A stretch of DNA of 64,000 nt from Afipia massiliensis (GCF_014203115.1 NZ_JACHIJ010000010.1:22966-86965); one strand, 5' to 3'; shown: positions 35,054-44,421, counted from the stretch's first letter. A program made the numbers and translations. Notes: generated by a model from the letters alone, not told the origin.

Positions 35054-35521
35054 ATGACTTTGATCGGCACATTGTTGCGGATGTTTGGGGCGGCGATCCT
35101 GCTGATCGCCGTTCAATTCGCGTCGGTCGCTGCCGAGGCCCATGTCGGACACGGGCACACGCCCGATAGCCACCATCTTCAAGGGCACAGCCATCAAGGG
35201 CACGGGCATGATGCGGCGGAAGGCACCGCGCATGCGGTTTCCTCCGGCGAAACCGCGCCTGTGAATCCGGCTGTGCAAACCCAACCCGCTGCCGAGGCGG
35301 AGGCTGCGGTCCAGAACGGGCCGGGCGCACCGGCTTCCGTATCCGATGCCTGCGTGATCGGTTGCTGCGGATCTGCCGGCTGCTGCGGAGCCGCTCTGGT
35401 GGAGATTTCGCCCGACCTTCCTCCCAAAGCGTGCGCGCTTCGCATGGGTTTTGCACGCCTAATTTTCGTTCGGGAAGTGGACCCTCAAGGCCTGCGCAAA
35501 CCCCCTCGCCTCTTCGCCTGA
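35054..35521 (+). CDS. Small His- and Cys-rich exported protein heading the efflux operon
   Basis: 155 residues. A signal peptide (FGAAILLIAVQFASVAAEA) is followed by a His-rich stretch (HVGHGHTPDSHHLQGHSHQG), an Ala/Glu linker, a Cys cluster (CVIGCCGSAGCCG) and a tail ending KPPRLFA. It is probably a periplasmic metal-binding accessory like small proteins found beside Czc/Cus pumps, but the family is not certain. It resembles in layout the protein at 12746-13207. It lies 76 bp upstream of the adaptor gene and is under the box at 34970. Confidence 0.7.
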   Translation: MTLIGTLLRMFGAAILLIAVQFASVAAEAHVGHGHTPDSHHLQGHSHQGHGHDAAEGTAHAVSSGETAPVNPAVQTQPAAEAEAAVQNGPGAPASVSDACVIGCCGSAGCCGAALVEISPDLPPKACALRMGFARLIFVREVDPQGLRKPPRLFA

Positions 35522-35597
35522 GCAAACGACATCGCCGCGGTCCTGTTTCGCAGGACACCCCGCGCGATGAAGCTTCTTATCAGGTGAGGAATTTCTC

Positions 35598-37286
35598 ATG
35601 TTTTCGTTGTTTCGTGCCGCGATTTGCGCGGCAGCCTTTGCTTCCTTTTTGGGAGTTGGATCGCTGTTGGCCCATGAGGGTCATGACCACGGCGCGCCGC
35701 CTCCGGCAGCAGTGATCGCCAATCTTGCGCCTCGCGCCGAAGCGGTCTCGGAACTCTATGAGCTGGTCGCAACCGCCCGTGCCGGTGAACTCGTCATCTA
35801 TCTCGACCGGTCTGCAACCAACGAACAGGTGGACGGCGCGACGATTGAAGTCGAAACGCCGGCAGGCCCAGAACCCGCACGCGCCATGGCCACCGAGCCT
35901 TACCGGCTCACCGCGCCATGGTCCGCCAAACCGGGCTCTTATGACCTGATCTTCACGGTCAGCAAGGACGGCATCGCCGATTTGCTGCCCGTTACGCTCA
36001 CAATCCCGCCGGACGGTTTGAACGGAAATGCCGGAACGTCCTCGGGACTCTCCATACCGGCGATGGCAGGCGAAATTCGGGAGCTGTCATCTCGCAATGT
36101 CCCGACCGCGTTGATGGCGGGCCTCGGCGGCTTTGCAGCGGGAATAGTCGTCATGACGTTGATGTGGCGAAGGAGCCGGCCCGCGATGATCCTCATCCTT
36201 GCCGGGATGCTCGCCGTGTTCAACGGTGGAGCGCGCGCCCATGAGGGTGAGGACCATGGTACGCCGGCAACGTCGGCTCCGACGGTGCGCGACCTAGCGC
36301 AGCGGCTGCCCGACGGCAGCGTATTCGTGCCCAAGAGCACGCAGCGAATTCTGGCCATCCGCACCACCAAAATCGAATCGGCCGCACATCGCAGCGTCGT
36401 CGAACTGCCCGGCCGGATCATCCCCGATCCGAATGCCAGCGGATTTGTTCAATCGTCGATCGGAGGTCGTCTTTCGCCTCCGCCGAACGGCTTTCCGCGG
36501 CTGGGGACCCCCGTCAAAAAAGGCGATGTTCTCGCCTATATGACGCCGCCGCTGCAGGCCATCGACGCCTCCGATATGCGCCAGCGCCAAGGCGAACTGG
36601 ACCAGCAGATTTCCATCGTGGAGCGCCGGCTGGCGCGGTACGAAGCCCTTGTACCGAGTGGAGCAATTGCTCGCACTCAGCTCGAGGACACCCGCACCGA
36701 GCTGCAGGGACTGAAAGACAGGCGAGGCTCACTCGACAAGTCGCGCCGCGAACCCGAAGAATTGATCGCGCCGGTAGACGGCATCGTGGCCGAAGGCACT
36801 GTCGTCGCGGGCCAGATGGCCCAATCGAATGCGGTCATCTTCCATATCGTCGATCCCACCCGTCTGTGGGTAGAGGCGCTCAGCTTCGATACACTTCCCG
36901 GAGTCCAGAGCGCGGTGGCCCGGCTGAACAACGACAGGACCTATCCGCTCGCCTTCCGCGGCGCAGGCTTCGCCGGACGCAATCAGTCGATCCCGGTTCA
37001 ATTCGCGGTGCAGGGCGACGTCGCGGGCCTTCGCGCCGGACAGTTCGTCACCGTGCTCGCCACCACGGATGAGGAAAAGACCGGCTTTGCGATTCCCCGG
37101 GCAGCGCTCGTGCGCAATGCCAACGGCCAGGATGTGGTCTACGAGCATGTCGCGGCTGAACGATTCGAGCCGCGCCCGGTGCGGGTCGAACCGCTCGACG
37201 GCGATCGCGTCTTCATTGCCACAGGGCTCGCTGCGGGAAAGCGCCTTGTCGTTCAGGGCGCCGAACTGCTTGGCCAGGTACGCTGA
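35598..37286 (+). CDS. cusB: RND efflux periplasmic adaptor (CusB/CzcB-like) with extra N-terminal domain
   Basis: 562 residues, longer than usual for adaptors. Residues 230-562 are the adaptor: lipoyl-like halves with GTPVKKGDVLAYM and EELIAPVDGIVAEGTVVAGQ, a helical hairpin between them (RQGELDQQISIVERRLARYE) and a C-terminal barrel. The first ~165 residues form a separate periplasmic domain after a signal peptide and AHEGHDHG (25-32). Then come a membrane helix (170-190), a second signal-like segment and AHEGEDHG (214-221). This looks like a fusion of two exported proteins. It is 12 bp from the pump gene. No outer-membrane channel gene is visible nearby. Confidence 0.86.
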   Translation: MFSLFRAAICAAAFASFLGVGSLLAHEGHDHGAPPPAAVIANLAPRAEAVSELYELVATARAGELVIYLDRSATNEQVDGATIEVETPAGPEPARAMATEPYRLTAPWSAKPGSYDLIFTVSKDGIADLLPVTLTIPPDGLNGNAGTSSGLSIPAMAGEIRELSSRNVPTALMAGLGGFAAGIVVMTLMWRRSRPAMILILAGMLAVFNGGARAHEGEDHGTPATSAPTVRDLAQRLPDGSVFVPKSTQRILAIRTTKIESAAHRSVVELPGRIIPDPNASGFVQSSIGGRLSPPPNGFPRLGTPVKKGDVLAYMTPPLQAIDASDMRQRQGELDQQISIVERRLARYEALVPSGAIARTQLEDTRTELQGLKDRRGSLDKSRREPEELIAPVDGIVAEGTVVAGQMAQSNAVIFHIVDPTRLWVEALSFDTLPGVQSAVARLNNDRTYPLAFRGAGFAGRNQSIPVQFAVQGDVAGLRAGQFVTVLATTDEEKTGFAIPRAALVRNANGQDVVYEHVAAERFEPRPVRVEPLDGDRVFIATGLAAGKRLVVQGAELLGQVR

Positions 37287-37298
37287 GGGGGACATCAG

Positions 37299-40200
37299 AT
37301 GTTTCGCTTTCTCGTCACACAGTCGCTGCGCAATCGCCTCATGGTGCTGGCGGCCTCGCTTGTTCTGGTGCTGCTCGGAATATTCAGCGCCAGCCGGCTC
37401 CCGGTCGACGTTTTTCCCGACCTCAACAAGCCGACCGTCACCATCATGACCGAATCCGAGGGTTTGGCGCCTCCGGAAGTCGAGCAGCTCGTCAGCTTTC
37501 CCATTGAAACCCAAATGAACGGCGTTCCGGGGGTGACGCGAGTGCGCTCCGTTTCCGGCGTAGGGCTCTCGATTGTGTATGTCGAGTTCGACTGGGGAAC
37601 CGACATCTATCGCAACCGCCAGCAGATCGCCGAGCGGCTTTCTCTGGTCAGAGCGCAGTTGCCTTCGAACACCGTGCCGCAAATCGGGCCGATCAGCTCG
37701 ATCATGGGGCAGATCGTGCTCGTCGCGATGACCAGCGACAAGGCGTCCGCGATGGAAGTCCGCGAAGCCGCCGACTTTACCGTTCGCCCCCGCCTGCTGA
37801 CGATCCCGGGCGTCGCTCAGGTCATCCCCATCGGCGGCGAGGTCCGTCAGTATCGCGTTGCGCCGAATCCGCCCGCGCTGCGCAGCCTCGGCGTCACCTA
37901 CGAGCAGGTCGAACAGGCGCTAACCCAGTTCGGCGTCAACACCGGTGGGGGGTTCACCGACCAGCACGCGCGCGAATACCTGATAAGGAATATCGGACGA
38001 ACCACCAATCTGGATGACCTTCGCGGCGTGGTCGTGGCGCAGGTGAATGGCGGGCCGGTGTTTCTGCGCCAGGTTGCGACGGTCGAATTCGCACCCAAGG
38101 TGAAGCGCGGCGAAGCCGGTTTCATGGGCAAGCCGGCCGTTATCGTATCCGTCGAGAAGCAGCCCAACGTCGATACGATCAAAGTGACACGCGAGATCGA
38201 GCGGGCTCTGAAGGAGATCACGGCGTCGCTCCCGCAGGGCATCAAGGCCGACCAGATCGTGTTCCGCCAGGCCGACTTCATCGAGACGTCGATCCGCAAC
38301 GTCGAACAGGTGCTGATGGAGGCCGGCCTCGTCGTCGCCGTCGTGCTGTTCGCATTCCTCCTGAACTGGCGAACCACGGTCATCTCGCTGACCGCGATCC
38401 CGGTATCGATCCTGGCCACGGCCACGATCTTCTACTTCGCTGGGTTGTCCATCAACACCATGACGCTGGGCGGTCTCGCCATCGCTCTCGGCGAGCTGGT
38501 CGACGACGCCGTGGTCGATGTGGAGAACATCTTCAGGCGTCTGCGCGAGAATCGGGCTCTGGAACACCCGCGATCGGTCTTCGATGTGATCGTATCGGCC
38601 TCGCAGGAGGTCAGGTCCGGCATCGTCTATGCGACAGCGATCATCGTGCTGGTGTTCGTGCCGCTGTTCGCGCTGTCGGGAATCGAGGGCCGCCTGTTCG
38701 CCCCGCTCGGCCAAGCCTACATCATCTCGATCCTCGCCAGCCTCGCGGTCTCGATCACGCTGACGCCGGTGATGGCCTACTACATGCTGCCGCAGCTGAA
38801 ACGCCTCGATCATGGCGACAGTGCGCTGGTGCGCCTGCTCAAGCGGGGCAACGCTGCGCTACTCGAACGGGCCTTTCGCCACCAGCGAGCTTTGATGGTC
38901 ATAACGTTCCTCGCCGTCACGACAGCAGGGTTCGCCGCGTTTCTTCTCCCTCGCGCCTTCCTACCGCCGTTCAACGAAGGCACGCTCACCATCAATATGC
39001 TGTTCAATCCGGGCATCTCACTCGCTGAATCCAGTCGCGTCGGCCTTATTGCTGAGCGCCTCATTATGGAGGTGCCCGAGGTCAAGACGGTCGGGCGACG
39101 GACCGGGCGGGCCGAACTGGATGAGCACGCCGAGGGCGTGCATTCGTCGGAAATCGACGTCGACCTCAGTAAATCATCGCGGAGCAAGGTGGATGTGATC
39201 GCGGAGATCCGCTCGCGCCTTGCGGTTCTTCCGGCCTCGATCAATGTCGGCCAGCCGATCTCCCATCGACTCGATCATCTGTTGTCCGGGGTCCGTGCCG
39301 AGGTTGCGCTGAAGATCTTCGGCGATGATCTGGACGCGCTGCGCGCCGCCGCGGAAGTGATCCGGACCCGGCTGGCAGCCATCCCCGGGCTTGCCGATCT
39401 TCAGGTTGAAAAGCAGGTGCTGATCCCGCAGCTCGAAATCCGTGTCGATTACGGCCGCGCCGCGCTCTATGGCGTGCAGCCTGCAACCGTCGTCGAGCAG
39501 CTCAGCCGGCTTTCGAACGGGCGGGTGGTGTCGCGCGTCGTCGACGGCTACCGCAGGTTCGATGTCACCATGCGGCTGCCGGACCGGCTTCGGACCACGC
39601 AAAGACTGGGCGATCTGCTGATCGAAACGCCGAGCGGGTGGATTCCGGCGAGGCAGATTGCCGACATCAAGGAGACCGAGGGGCCGAACCAGATCCTGCG
39701 CGAGAACGGTCGCCGCCGGCTGGTCGTACTGGCCAATACCAACGGCACCGCCGACATGGCGCAAATCGTCGAATCCATCAGGCAGGTGCTGGCCTCGACA
39801 AAGCTGCCGGAGGGTTTTTACACGCGCCTCGAAGGCACTTTCCAGGCGCAGGAGGAAGCGAGCCGGACGATCGGGATACTCTCGCTGCTGTCGCTGTCGC
39901 TGGTTTTCGCCATTCTCTACAATCGCTATCGATCGGTGCTGTTCGCCCTGATCGTGATGGGCAATGTGCCTCTCGCCCTGATCGGGGCGGTGATCGCGCT
40001 CTGGTGGACGGGTCAACCGCTCTCGGTCGCGTCCATGGTTGGATTCATCACGCTGACCGGTATCGCGGCTCGCAACGGAATTCTGAAGATTAGCCACTAC
40101 ATCAACCTGGCGCTGCAGGAGGGAATGCCGTTCGGGCGGGATCTCGTGATCCGCGGCAGTCTCGAGCGGCTTACCCCGGTGCTGATGACGGCGCTGGCGG

Positions 40201-40430
40201 CGGGCGTCGCGCTCGTACCACTCCTCATCGACGCGGCAACGCCCGGTAAGGAAATCCTTCATCCCGTTGCCGTCACGATATTCGGCGGCCTCATCAGCGC
40301 GACGCTGCTCGATACGTTTCTCACGCCTGTTCTGTTCCTGAGGTACGGAGAAAAGCATCTCGAACGCTTGCGGCGGGATGCCGCTTCCATGGGCTCCGCT
40401 CATGGAACCTCGTCAGCCGAAGCCTTTTGA
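37299..40430 (+). CDS. cusA: Heavy-metal efflux RND pump (CusA/CzcA family)
   Basis: 1043-residue inner-membrane proton-driven pump, full length. It has the usual two sets of membrane helices and large periplasmic loops. The fourth helix reads LAIALGELVDDAVVDVENIF, with the acidic residues needed for proton relay in the HME branch. The second half has VASMVGFITLTGIAARNGIL. The helix-4 motif is neither the standard CzcA nor the standard CusA version, so the metal (copper/silver or zinc/cobalt/cadmium) is open. Copper is favoured by the neighbours (CsoR, cupredoxin, copper ATPase). A truncated relative is at 41642-42318. Confidence 0.93.
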   Translation: MFRFLVTQSLRNRLMVLAASLVLVLLGIFSASRLPVDVFPDLNKPTVTIMTESEGLAPPEVEQLVSFPIETQMNGVPGVTRVRSVSGVGLSIVYVEFDWGTDIYRNRQQIAERLSLVRAQLPSNTVPQIGPISSIMGQIVLVAMTSDKASAMEVREAADFTVRPRLLTIPGVAQVIPIGGEVRQYRVAPNPPALRSLGVTYEQVEQALTQFGVNTGGGFTDQHAREYLIRNIGRTTNLDDLRGVVVAQVNGGPVFLRQVATVEFAPKVKRGEAGFMGKPAVIVSVEKQPNVDTIKVTREIERALKEITASLPQGIKADQIVFRQADFIETSIRNVEQVLMEAGLVVAVVLFAFLLNWRTTVISLTAIPVSILATATIFYFAGLSINTMTLGGLAIALGELVDDAVVDVENIFRRLRENRALEHPRSVFDVIVSASQEVRSGIVYATAIIVLVFVPLFALSGIEGRLFAPLGQAYIISILASLAVSITLTPVMAYYMLPQLKRLDHGDSALVRLLKRGNAALLERAFRHQRALMVITFLAVTTAGFAAFLLPRAFLPPFNEGTLTINMLFNPGISLAESSRVGLIAERLIMEVPEVKTVGRRTGRAELDEHAEGVHSSEIDVDLSKSSRSKVDVIAEIRSRLAVLPASINVGQPISHRLDHLLSGVRAEVALKIFGDDLDALRAAAEVIRTRLAAIPGLADLQVEKQVLIPQLEIRVDYGRAALYGVQPATVVEQLSRLSNGRVVSRVVDGYRRFDVTMRLPDRLRTTQRLGDLLIETPSGWIPARQIADIKETEGPNQILRENGRRRLVVLANTNGTADMAQIVESIRQVLASTKLPEGFYTRLEGTFQAQEEASRTIGILSLLSLSLVFAILYNRYRSVLFALIVMGNVPLALIGAVIALWWTGQPLSVASMVGFITLTGIAARNGILKISHYINLALQEGMPFGRDLVIRGSLERLTPVLMTALAAGVALVPLLIDAATPGKEILHPVAVTIFGGLISATLLDTFLTPVLFLRYGEKHLERLRRDAASMGSAHGTSSAEAF

Positions 40431-40451
40431 TCACAGCAACGGAGAATGGAA

Positions 40452-40817
40452 ATGTACGCAAGATGGTTATTGGTCGGATCCCTGCTCATCTCGGTTGGAT
40501 CCGCATGGGCCCATGACGCCAAGGGCAAGCATGGCGGCCGCGTCACCGACGCGGGATCATACCATGTCGAGATGGTCCTGAAATCCGACACCGTCGGTGT
40601 GTTCATCAGCGACGCCAGCGAGAAACCTGTGACGATATCGGGATTCAAGGGAACGGCCATTCTCGTTGTCGACGGCAAATCCCAGCGGATCGTGCTGGCG
40701 CCCGTAGACGGCACGCGCCTTTCCGGCAGTGCGACGGCCGCGTTGCCAAACCAGCTCAAAGGGGTTGTGCAACTGACGGGTCCCGACGGCAAAACCATTC
40801 AGGCGAAATTCGACTGA
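40452..40817 (+). CDS. Small exported protein of the efflux operon (unknown function)
   Basis: 121 residues. A signal peptide (LLVGSLLISVGSAWA) is followed by a compact, probably all-beta domain that opens HDAKGKHGGRVTDAGSYHVE and ends VVQLTGPDGKTIQAKFD. The His at the mature N-terminus may bind metal. ATG 40452 is used because GGAG lies seven bases before it. It is 21 bp after the pump gene and probably in the same operon. No family recognised with confidence. Confidence 0.75.
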   Translation: MYARWLLVGSLLISVGSAWAHDAKGKHGGRVTDAGSYHVEMVLKSDTVGVFISDASEKPVTISGFKGTAILVVDGKSQRIVLAPVDGTRLSGSATAALPNQLKGVVQLTGPDGKTIQAKFD

Positions 40818-40885
40818 GATGAAACCGGCCGACTATCAAGTCAGCACCGGTACGAACCAGACACCAAACGCGAAGGAGTTAAGAG

Positions 40886-41371
40886 ATGATGAATTGGACC
40901 AAGAGCGGAATCGTACTGGTCGCCGCAACACTGCTTTCAGCAGGTGGCTGGGCAGGCGAAGGGCCATCCGGGCACAGCCACAGCGCAACATTCTCCGCCG
41001 GCGAGCCGGGCAATCCGAAGAAGCCCGCAAAGATCGTTCAGGTGACGATGGGAGAGTCGGACGGAAAGATGGTGTTCGTTCCGATGCGGCTTGAGATCAA
41101 GAAGGGCGACCAGATCAAATTCGTGCTGCGAAACAACGGCGAGCTCGAGCACGAATTCGTCCTGGCAAGCACCGCAGACAATCTCAAGCACGCCGAAGAG
41201 ATGAAGAAGCACCCTGACATGGCGCATGAGGAACCGAACGGAAGACAACTCGCTCCGAAGAAGACCAGCGAGATCGTCTGGAAGTTCACCAAGGCCGGCG
41301 AGTTCGAATATGCCTGCCTGATCCCCGGTCACCGCGAGGCGGGAATGACCGGGACGATCGTCGTCAAGTGA
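40886..41371 (+). CDS. Cupredoxin-like periplasmic copper protein
   Basis: 161 residues. A signal peptide (IVLVAATLLSAGGWA) and a His-rich mature start (GHSHSATF) precede a plastocyanin/azurin fold. The ligands are visible as GELEHEFVLA (His) and YACLIPGHREAGM (Cys, His and Met). A Met/His-containing loop (HAEEMKKHPDMAHEEPN) lies between them. It probably carries or buffers copper in the periplasm. AAGGAG is seven bases before the ATG. It is the last gene of the efflux operon, ending 79 bp before the next FNR box. Confidence 0.88.
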   Translation: MMNWTKSGIVLVAATLLSAGGWAGEGPSGHSHSATFSAGEPGNPKKPAKIVQVTMGESDGKMVFVPMRLEIKKGDQIKFVLRNNGELEHEFVLASTADNLKHAEEMKKHPDMAHEEPNGRQLAPKKTSEIVWKFTKAGEFEYACLIPGHREAGMTGTIVVK

Positions 41372-41449
41372 GGCTTTCCAAGCACGGAGGGTAAACCGAG
41401 CGGACGTGGTTAACTGCGAACAACGCAACGCACTGAGAAGTCACGGATA

Positions 41450-41463
41450 TTGACCTGGGTCAA
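41450..41463. promoter_or_regulatory. FNR/FixK-type box TTGAC-CTGG-GTCAA
   Basis: Exact match, centred 90 bp upstream of a 34-codon signal-peptide frame (41547) that is fused to a broken pump gene. The promoter has outlived its gene. Confidence 0.7.
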
Positions 41464-41546
41464 AGGCTCCTCGCCGATGCGAAGTATGGTATCAAACAGG
41501 GCTGGGTGGTTGCCGCGGCCCAGAACGAAGGCAGGTAGCTAAGTTC

Positions 41547-41651
41547 ATGCGACTTTTCCGCGCTATCCTGGCACTCGCGATTGCCGCTTCTCTGGCCCTG
41601 CTGCCGATGGGCGCGCCGGCCGTTGCCGGCACGCGCAGCGCGCGGTGACCG
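41547..41651 (+). pseudogene. Orphan signal-peptide leader
   Basis: The 34-residue frame MRLFRAILALAIAASLALLP followed by MGAPAVAGTRSAR is a textbook signal peptide with nothing exported behind it. The frame ends within the pump fragment. It probably marks the 5' end of a deleted exported-protein gene whose FNR-box promoter remains. Confidence 0.6.
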
Positions 41652-42318
41652 ACCAGGTGCAGTTCCCGGCGGGTTATTACGTAGTCTGGAGCGGCCAGTT
41701 CGAATACATGCAGCGCGCGGCGGCGCGCCTGAAGATCGTCGTACCTGTCACCCTGACGATCATCTTCCTGCTGCTGTACCTGAACTTCAGGTCCATCACG
41801 GAAACCCTGATTGTCATGCTGTCCCTGCCGTTCGCGTTGGTGGGCGGTCTTTGGATGATGTGGTGGCTCGGCTTCAATCTGTCGGTCGCCGTGGTCGTCG
41901 GATTCATCGCGCTGGCGGGCGTCGCCGCCGAGACAGGTGTGATCATGCTGATCTACCTCAACCATGCCTTGGCAGCGATGAGAGCGAAGCGCAGCGCGGA
42001 GGGCCGCGCTTTCACGCGACAGGATCTCCACGAAGCCATCATTGAGGGTGCAGTCGAGCGAGTCCGGCCCAAAATGATCACCGTGGTGGCCATCATGGCC
42101 GGCTTGCTGCCGATCATGTAAATACCGGCACCGGGTCCGAGATCATGCAACGCATTGCGGTGCCGATGATCGGCGGCATGATCTCCTCGACCTTGCTGAC
42201 GCTGATCGTGATACCGGCCATCTTCGGTCTGGTGAAAGGGCGGGGCCTGCATCAAGGCGAGGAATCGACTGATCGGCTGTGGGAGGACGACAAGAGCGAC
42301 AGCCCAAAGGCAGCATGA
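41642..42318 (+). pseudogene. CusA/CzcA-type RND pump, C-terminal fragment
   Basis: About 225 codons from the second half of an HME-RND pump: [81 protein letters not shown] frameshift and stop near 42120 interrupt it, and the other frame continues [20 protein letters not shown] to the end. It is a CusA-like (copper/silver) version, distinct from the intact pump 1.2 kb upstream. Confidence 0.86.
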
Positions 42319-42388
42319 CTCGAACATCTTCAAAGAGCGGGACGATCAGAGTGGCGGAGGACCCCGTATGAGAGTCAAGGAGACAAAG

Positions 42389-42871
42389 ATGGTAGAGAGC
42401 GCGTATTGGATGACACGCCGATCGCTCGTCGGACTGATGGCCGCAGCGGCCTTGGGAGTACCCGCCGCCGTGGCGTTTGCGGACGACACGATGGTTGTCG
42501 TGCACAAGGATCCGAACTGCGGTTGCTGTTCGAGTTGGGTACAACACCTTCGGGACGCCGGATTTGCGGTGCGGGTCGAGGAGGCCGCCGACTTGAAGAC
42601 CGTGCGAGCCCGTCTTGGCATCCCGGCGACCCTGGCTGCGTGCCACACCGCGGAGGTCGCCGGCTATATGCTTGAGGGGCACGTGCCAGCGGAGGCCGTC
42701 CGGCGGCTGCTGTCCGAGCGACCGAAAGCGAAAGGCATCGCCGTGCCGGGCATGCCGATCGGATCCCCCGGCATGGAGGGTGGGCAGCCGCAATCCTTTA
42801 CGGTCGTGCTGTTCGGGCCGGACGGCTCAAGGCCTTTCATGCGCTTCATCGGCAAGCAGTCGGTCGGCTGA
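42389..42871 (+). CDS. DUF411 exported protein
   Basis: 160 residues. The N-terminus has a twin-arginine-like signal (MTRRSLVGLMAAAALGVPAA). The mature domain starts DDTMVVVHKDPNCGCCSSWV, the CGCC motif of DUF411, followed by GIPATLAACHTAEVAGYMLE and GHVPAEAV. Such proteins are common in copper/silver resistance clusters and may bind metal in the periplasm. ATG 42389 has AAGGAG six bases before it; an earlier in-frame ATG (42368) lacks a site. Confidence 0.87.
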   Translation: MVESAYWMTRRSLVGLMAAAALGVPAAVAFADDTMVVVHKDPNCGCCSSWVQHLRDAGFAVRVEEAADLKTVRARLGIPATLAACHTAEVAGYMLEGHVPAEAVRRLLSERPKAKGIAVPGMPIGSPGMEGGQPQSFTVVLFGPDGSRPFMRFIGKQSVG

Positions 42872-43257
42872 TCTCTTCGGCGCAAGCCACCGCTGGCATG
42901 TGAAAATCGATGTGGGAGTCCGGCCGCTCGACCAGGTGCGGCTTGATGCGTTCGGCGCCGAGCCGCGCTCGAAAACGACGATGCCGCGCATCGTGAATTT
43001 GCCAACCGAAAGATCAATTGGCCTGCCCGTGTCGGCCGATGAGGTACAATTCACGGCCCGTGCGACGCTCAGGTGAGGTTTCTCGCACACCAAGCTTCCG
43101 AGGCAATAGGAAGCTCAGAGAGTGGGGCCTTGCTCCCATAACCATTCCGCCCCGCGATCACTTTGCTGCCCGAAAATTTCTTGGAGCCACAACGAAGGCT
43201 GAAACGGCCCGCCCGCGACGCATGTAGGTCGCGAGCAGATTGCTATTACGTTCCGAT
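42872..43257. other. 386-bp stretch with no supported gene
   Basis: A plus-strand frame from GTG 42900 reads VKIDVGVRPLDQVRLDAFG and ends at 43076, but it has no recognised domain or signal peptide. The rest shows nothing. Confidence 0.45.
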
Positions 43258-43500
43258 TTATTTCGGCCCGATATGGTGGGGCTCACGCGGGCCGCCGCTG
43301 TAGTGATGGCTACCGCTGGGTCCAGATTTTCCGGTTTTTGCGCCGGTACCCTTCTTGCCCATGTGATGGGACTCGGTCTTGGGTCCGCCGCTATAGTGGT
43401 GGCCGTTCTTTTCAGTGTCGGTCTTCTTGGTCTGAGCGATTGCGGGCAGCGCGATGAGCGAAAGAGCGGTAGTCGCAATCAGTAGGCTTCGGGTAATCAT
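43258..43500 (-). CDS. Small exported His-rich protein with HHYSGGP repeats
   Basis: 80 residues. A signal peptide (SLLIATTALSLIALPAIAQ) is followed by a short hydrophilic domain with two copies of HHYSGGP, each preceded by Gly/Ser/Lys-rich sequence, plus SHHMGKK and PHHIGPK. His pairs recur about every 15 residues. It probably binds metal in the periplasm; no family recognised. ATG 43500 has TGGAGAA eight bases upstream, and a perfect FNR/FixK box is 63 bp upstream, which supports that the gene is expressed. Confidence 0.72.
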   Translation of the reverse strand: MITRSLLIATTALSLIALPAIAQTKKTDTEKNGHHYSGGPKTESHHMGKKGTGAKTGKSGPSGSHHYSGGPREPHHIGPK

Positions 43501-43556
43501 ATCTGTTTTCTCCAGGTTGGGATGGTGCGAATAAAACAGACCGGCCAAATCGCAAA

Positions 43557-43570
43557 TTGACCTAGATCAA
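43557..43570. promoter_or_regulatory. FNR/FixK-type box TTGAC-CTAG-ATCAA
   Basis: Exact match, centred 63 bp upstream of the HHYSGGP-repeat gene (minus strand). Confidence 0.75.
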
Positions 43571-43834
43571 AAAAGGCTGCGATTGCCTGCCGCCCCAGTT
43601 GGAGATGAGGTGCCGCTCAACCTCGGCAACGCCGGTGCGCTCGTCGACTTGTCAGGCGCTGCCATGGTAGCATCCCCCGCCGCGCGAGGGGTTGGCCAAG
43701 TCAATTCAGGTTGCCGTGCTTAAGGTGCCGGTCAGTTATGCGCAAGCAGTCGCAACAATGGCTGACCTTAAGCATGACGTGGCGACCAGCGGCCGCCACT
43801 CGGTCAAGAGGTTAGCGTGCGCTTGTGTGTCCAG

Positions 43835-44421
43835 TCCGCGGATCCATGGAGAACTCCTCAAGCTCGGCATCGAGATCGGACAGACCAGCGTGGCCAAGTA
43901 CATGGCCAAGCGAAGAGACCCGCCATCCCAAGGCTGGAAGACCTTCCTTCACAATCAAACCGACGGCATCGCCGCGATGGATCTGTTCGTCGTACCGACA
44001 ATCTCATTTCGTCTGCTCTACGGCTTGCTGATCATGAGGCATGGCCGACGACAGATCTTATGGTTCGGCGTCACAGCACATCCGACCGCAGAATGGATCG
44101 CAAATCAGTTCACGGAAGCCTGCGGCTGGCGACGTCTTCATCCGAAGACTTCGATCGATGGGCATTCGCGATCGACCAACGTCGCCGCGCTCCCCTTGGC
44201 AAAATGGATATGCTGAAAGGCTGATCGGTTCGGTCCGACGGGAGTGCCTTGACCACGTTGTTGTGCTCGGGGAGCGCCATCTCAGTCACTTACTGCTGTC
44301 GTACATGAAATATTACAATGGGGCCCGCACGCATCTATCCCTAAAGAAAGATGCACTGGTCTCGCGCGCCGTCGATCGCGCTGGGCACATTCTTTGTCGC
44401 CCAATCTTGGGCGGACTGTGA
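43835..44421 (+). pseudogene. DDE (rve) transposase remnant, same family as 49710-52157
   Basis: Reads RIHGELLKLGIEIGQTSVAK, PSQGWKTFLHNQTDGIAAMD and ahead to TAEWIANQFTEACGW. After a frame change and a loss of roughly 20 codons it continues MGIRDRPTSPRSPWQNGYAE and ends RPILGGL. The N-terminal third and the second catalytic Asp region are missing, so it is inactive. The 260 bp before it, back to the FNR box, show nothing recognisable. Confidence 0.82.

Noticed and set aside
42900..43076. Plus-strand 59-codon frame from GTG 42900
   Set aside because: No domain, signal peptide or ribosome site; left as unassigned sequence.
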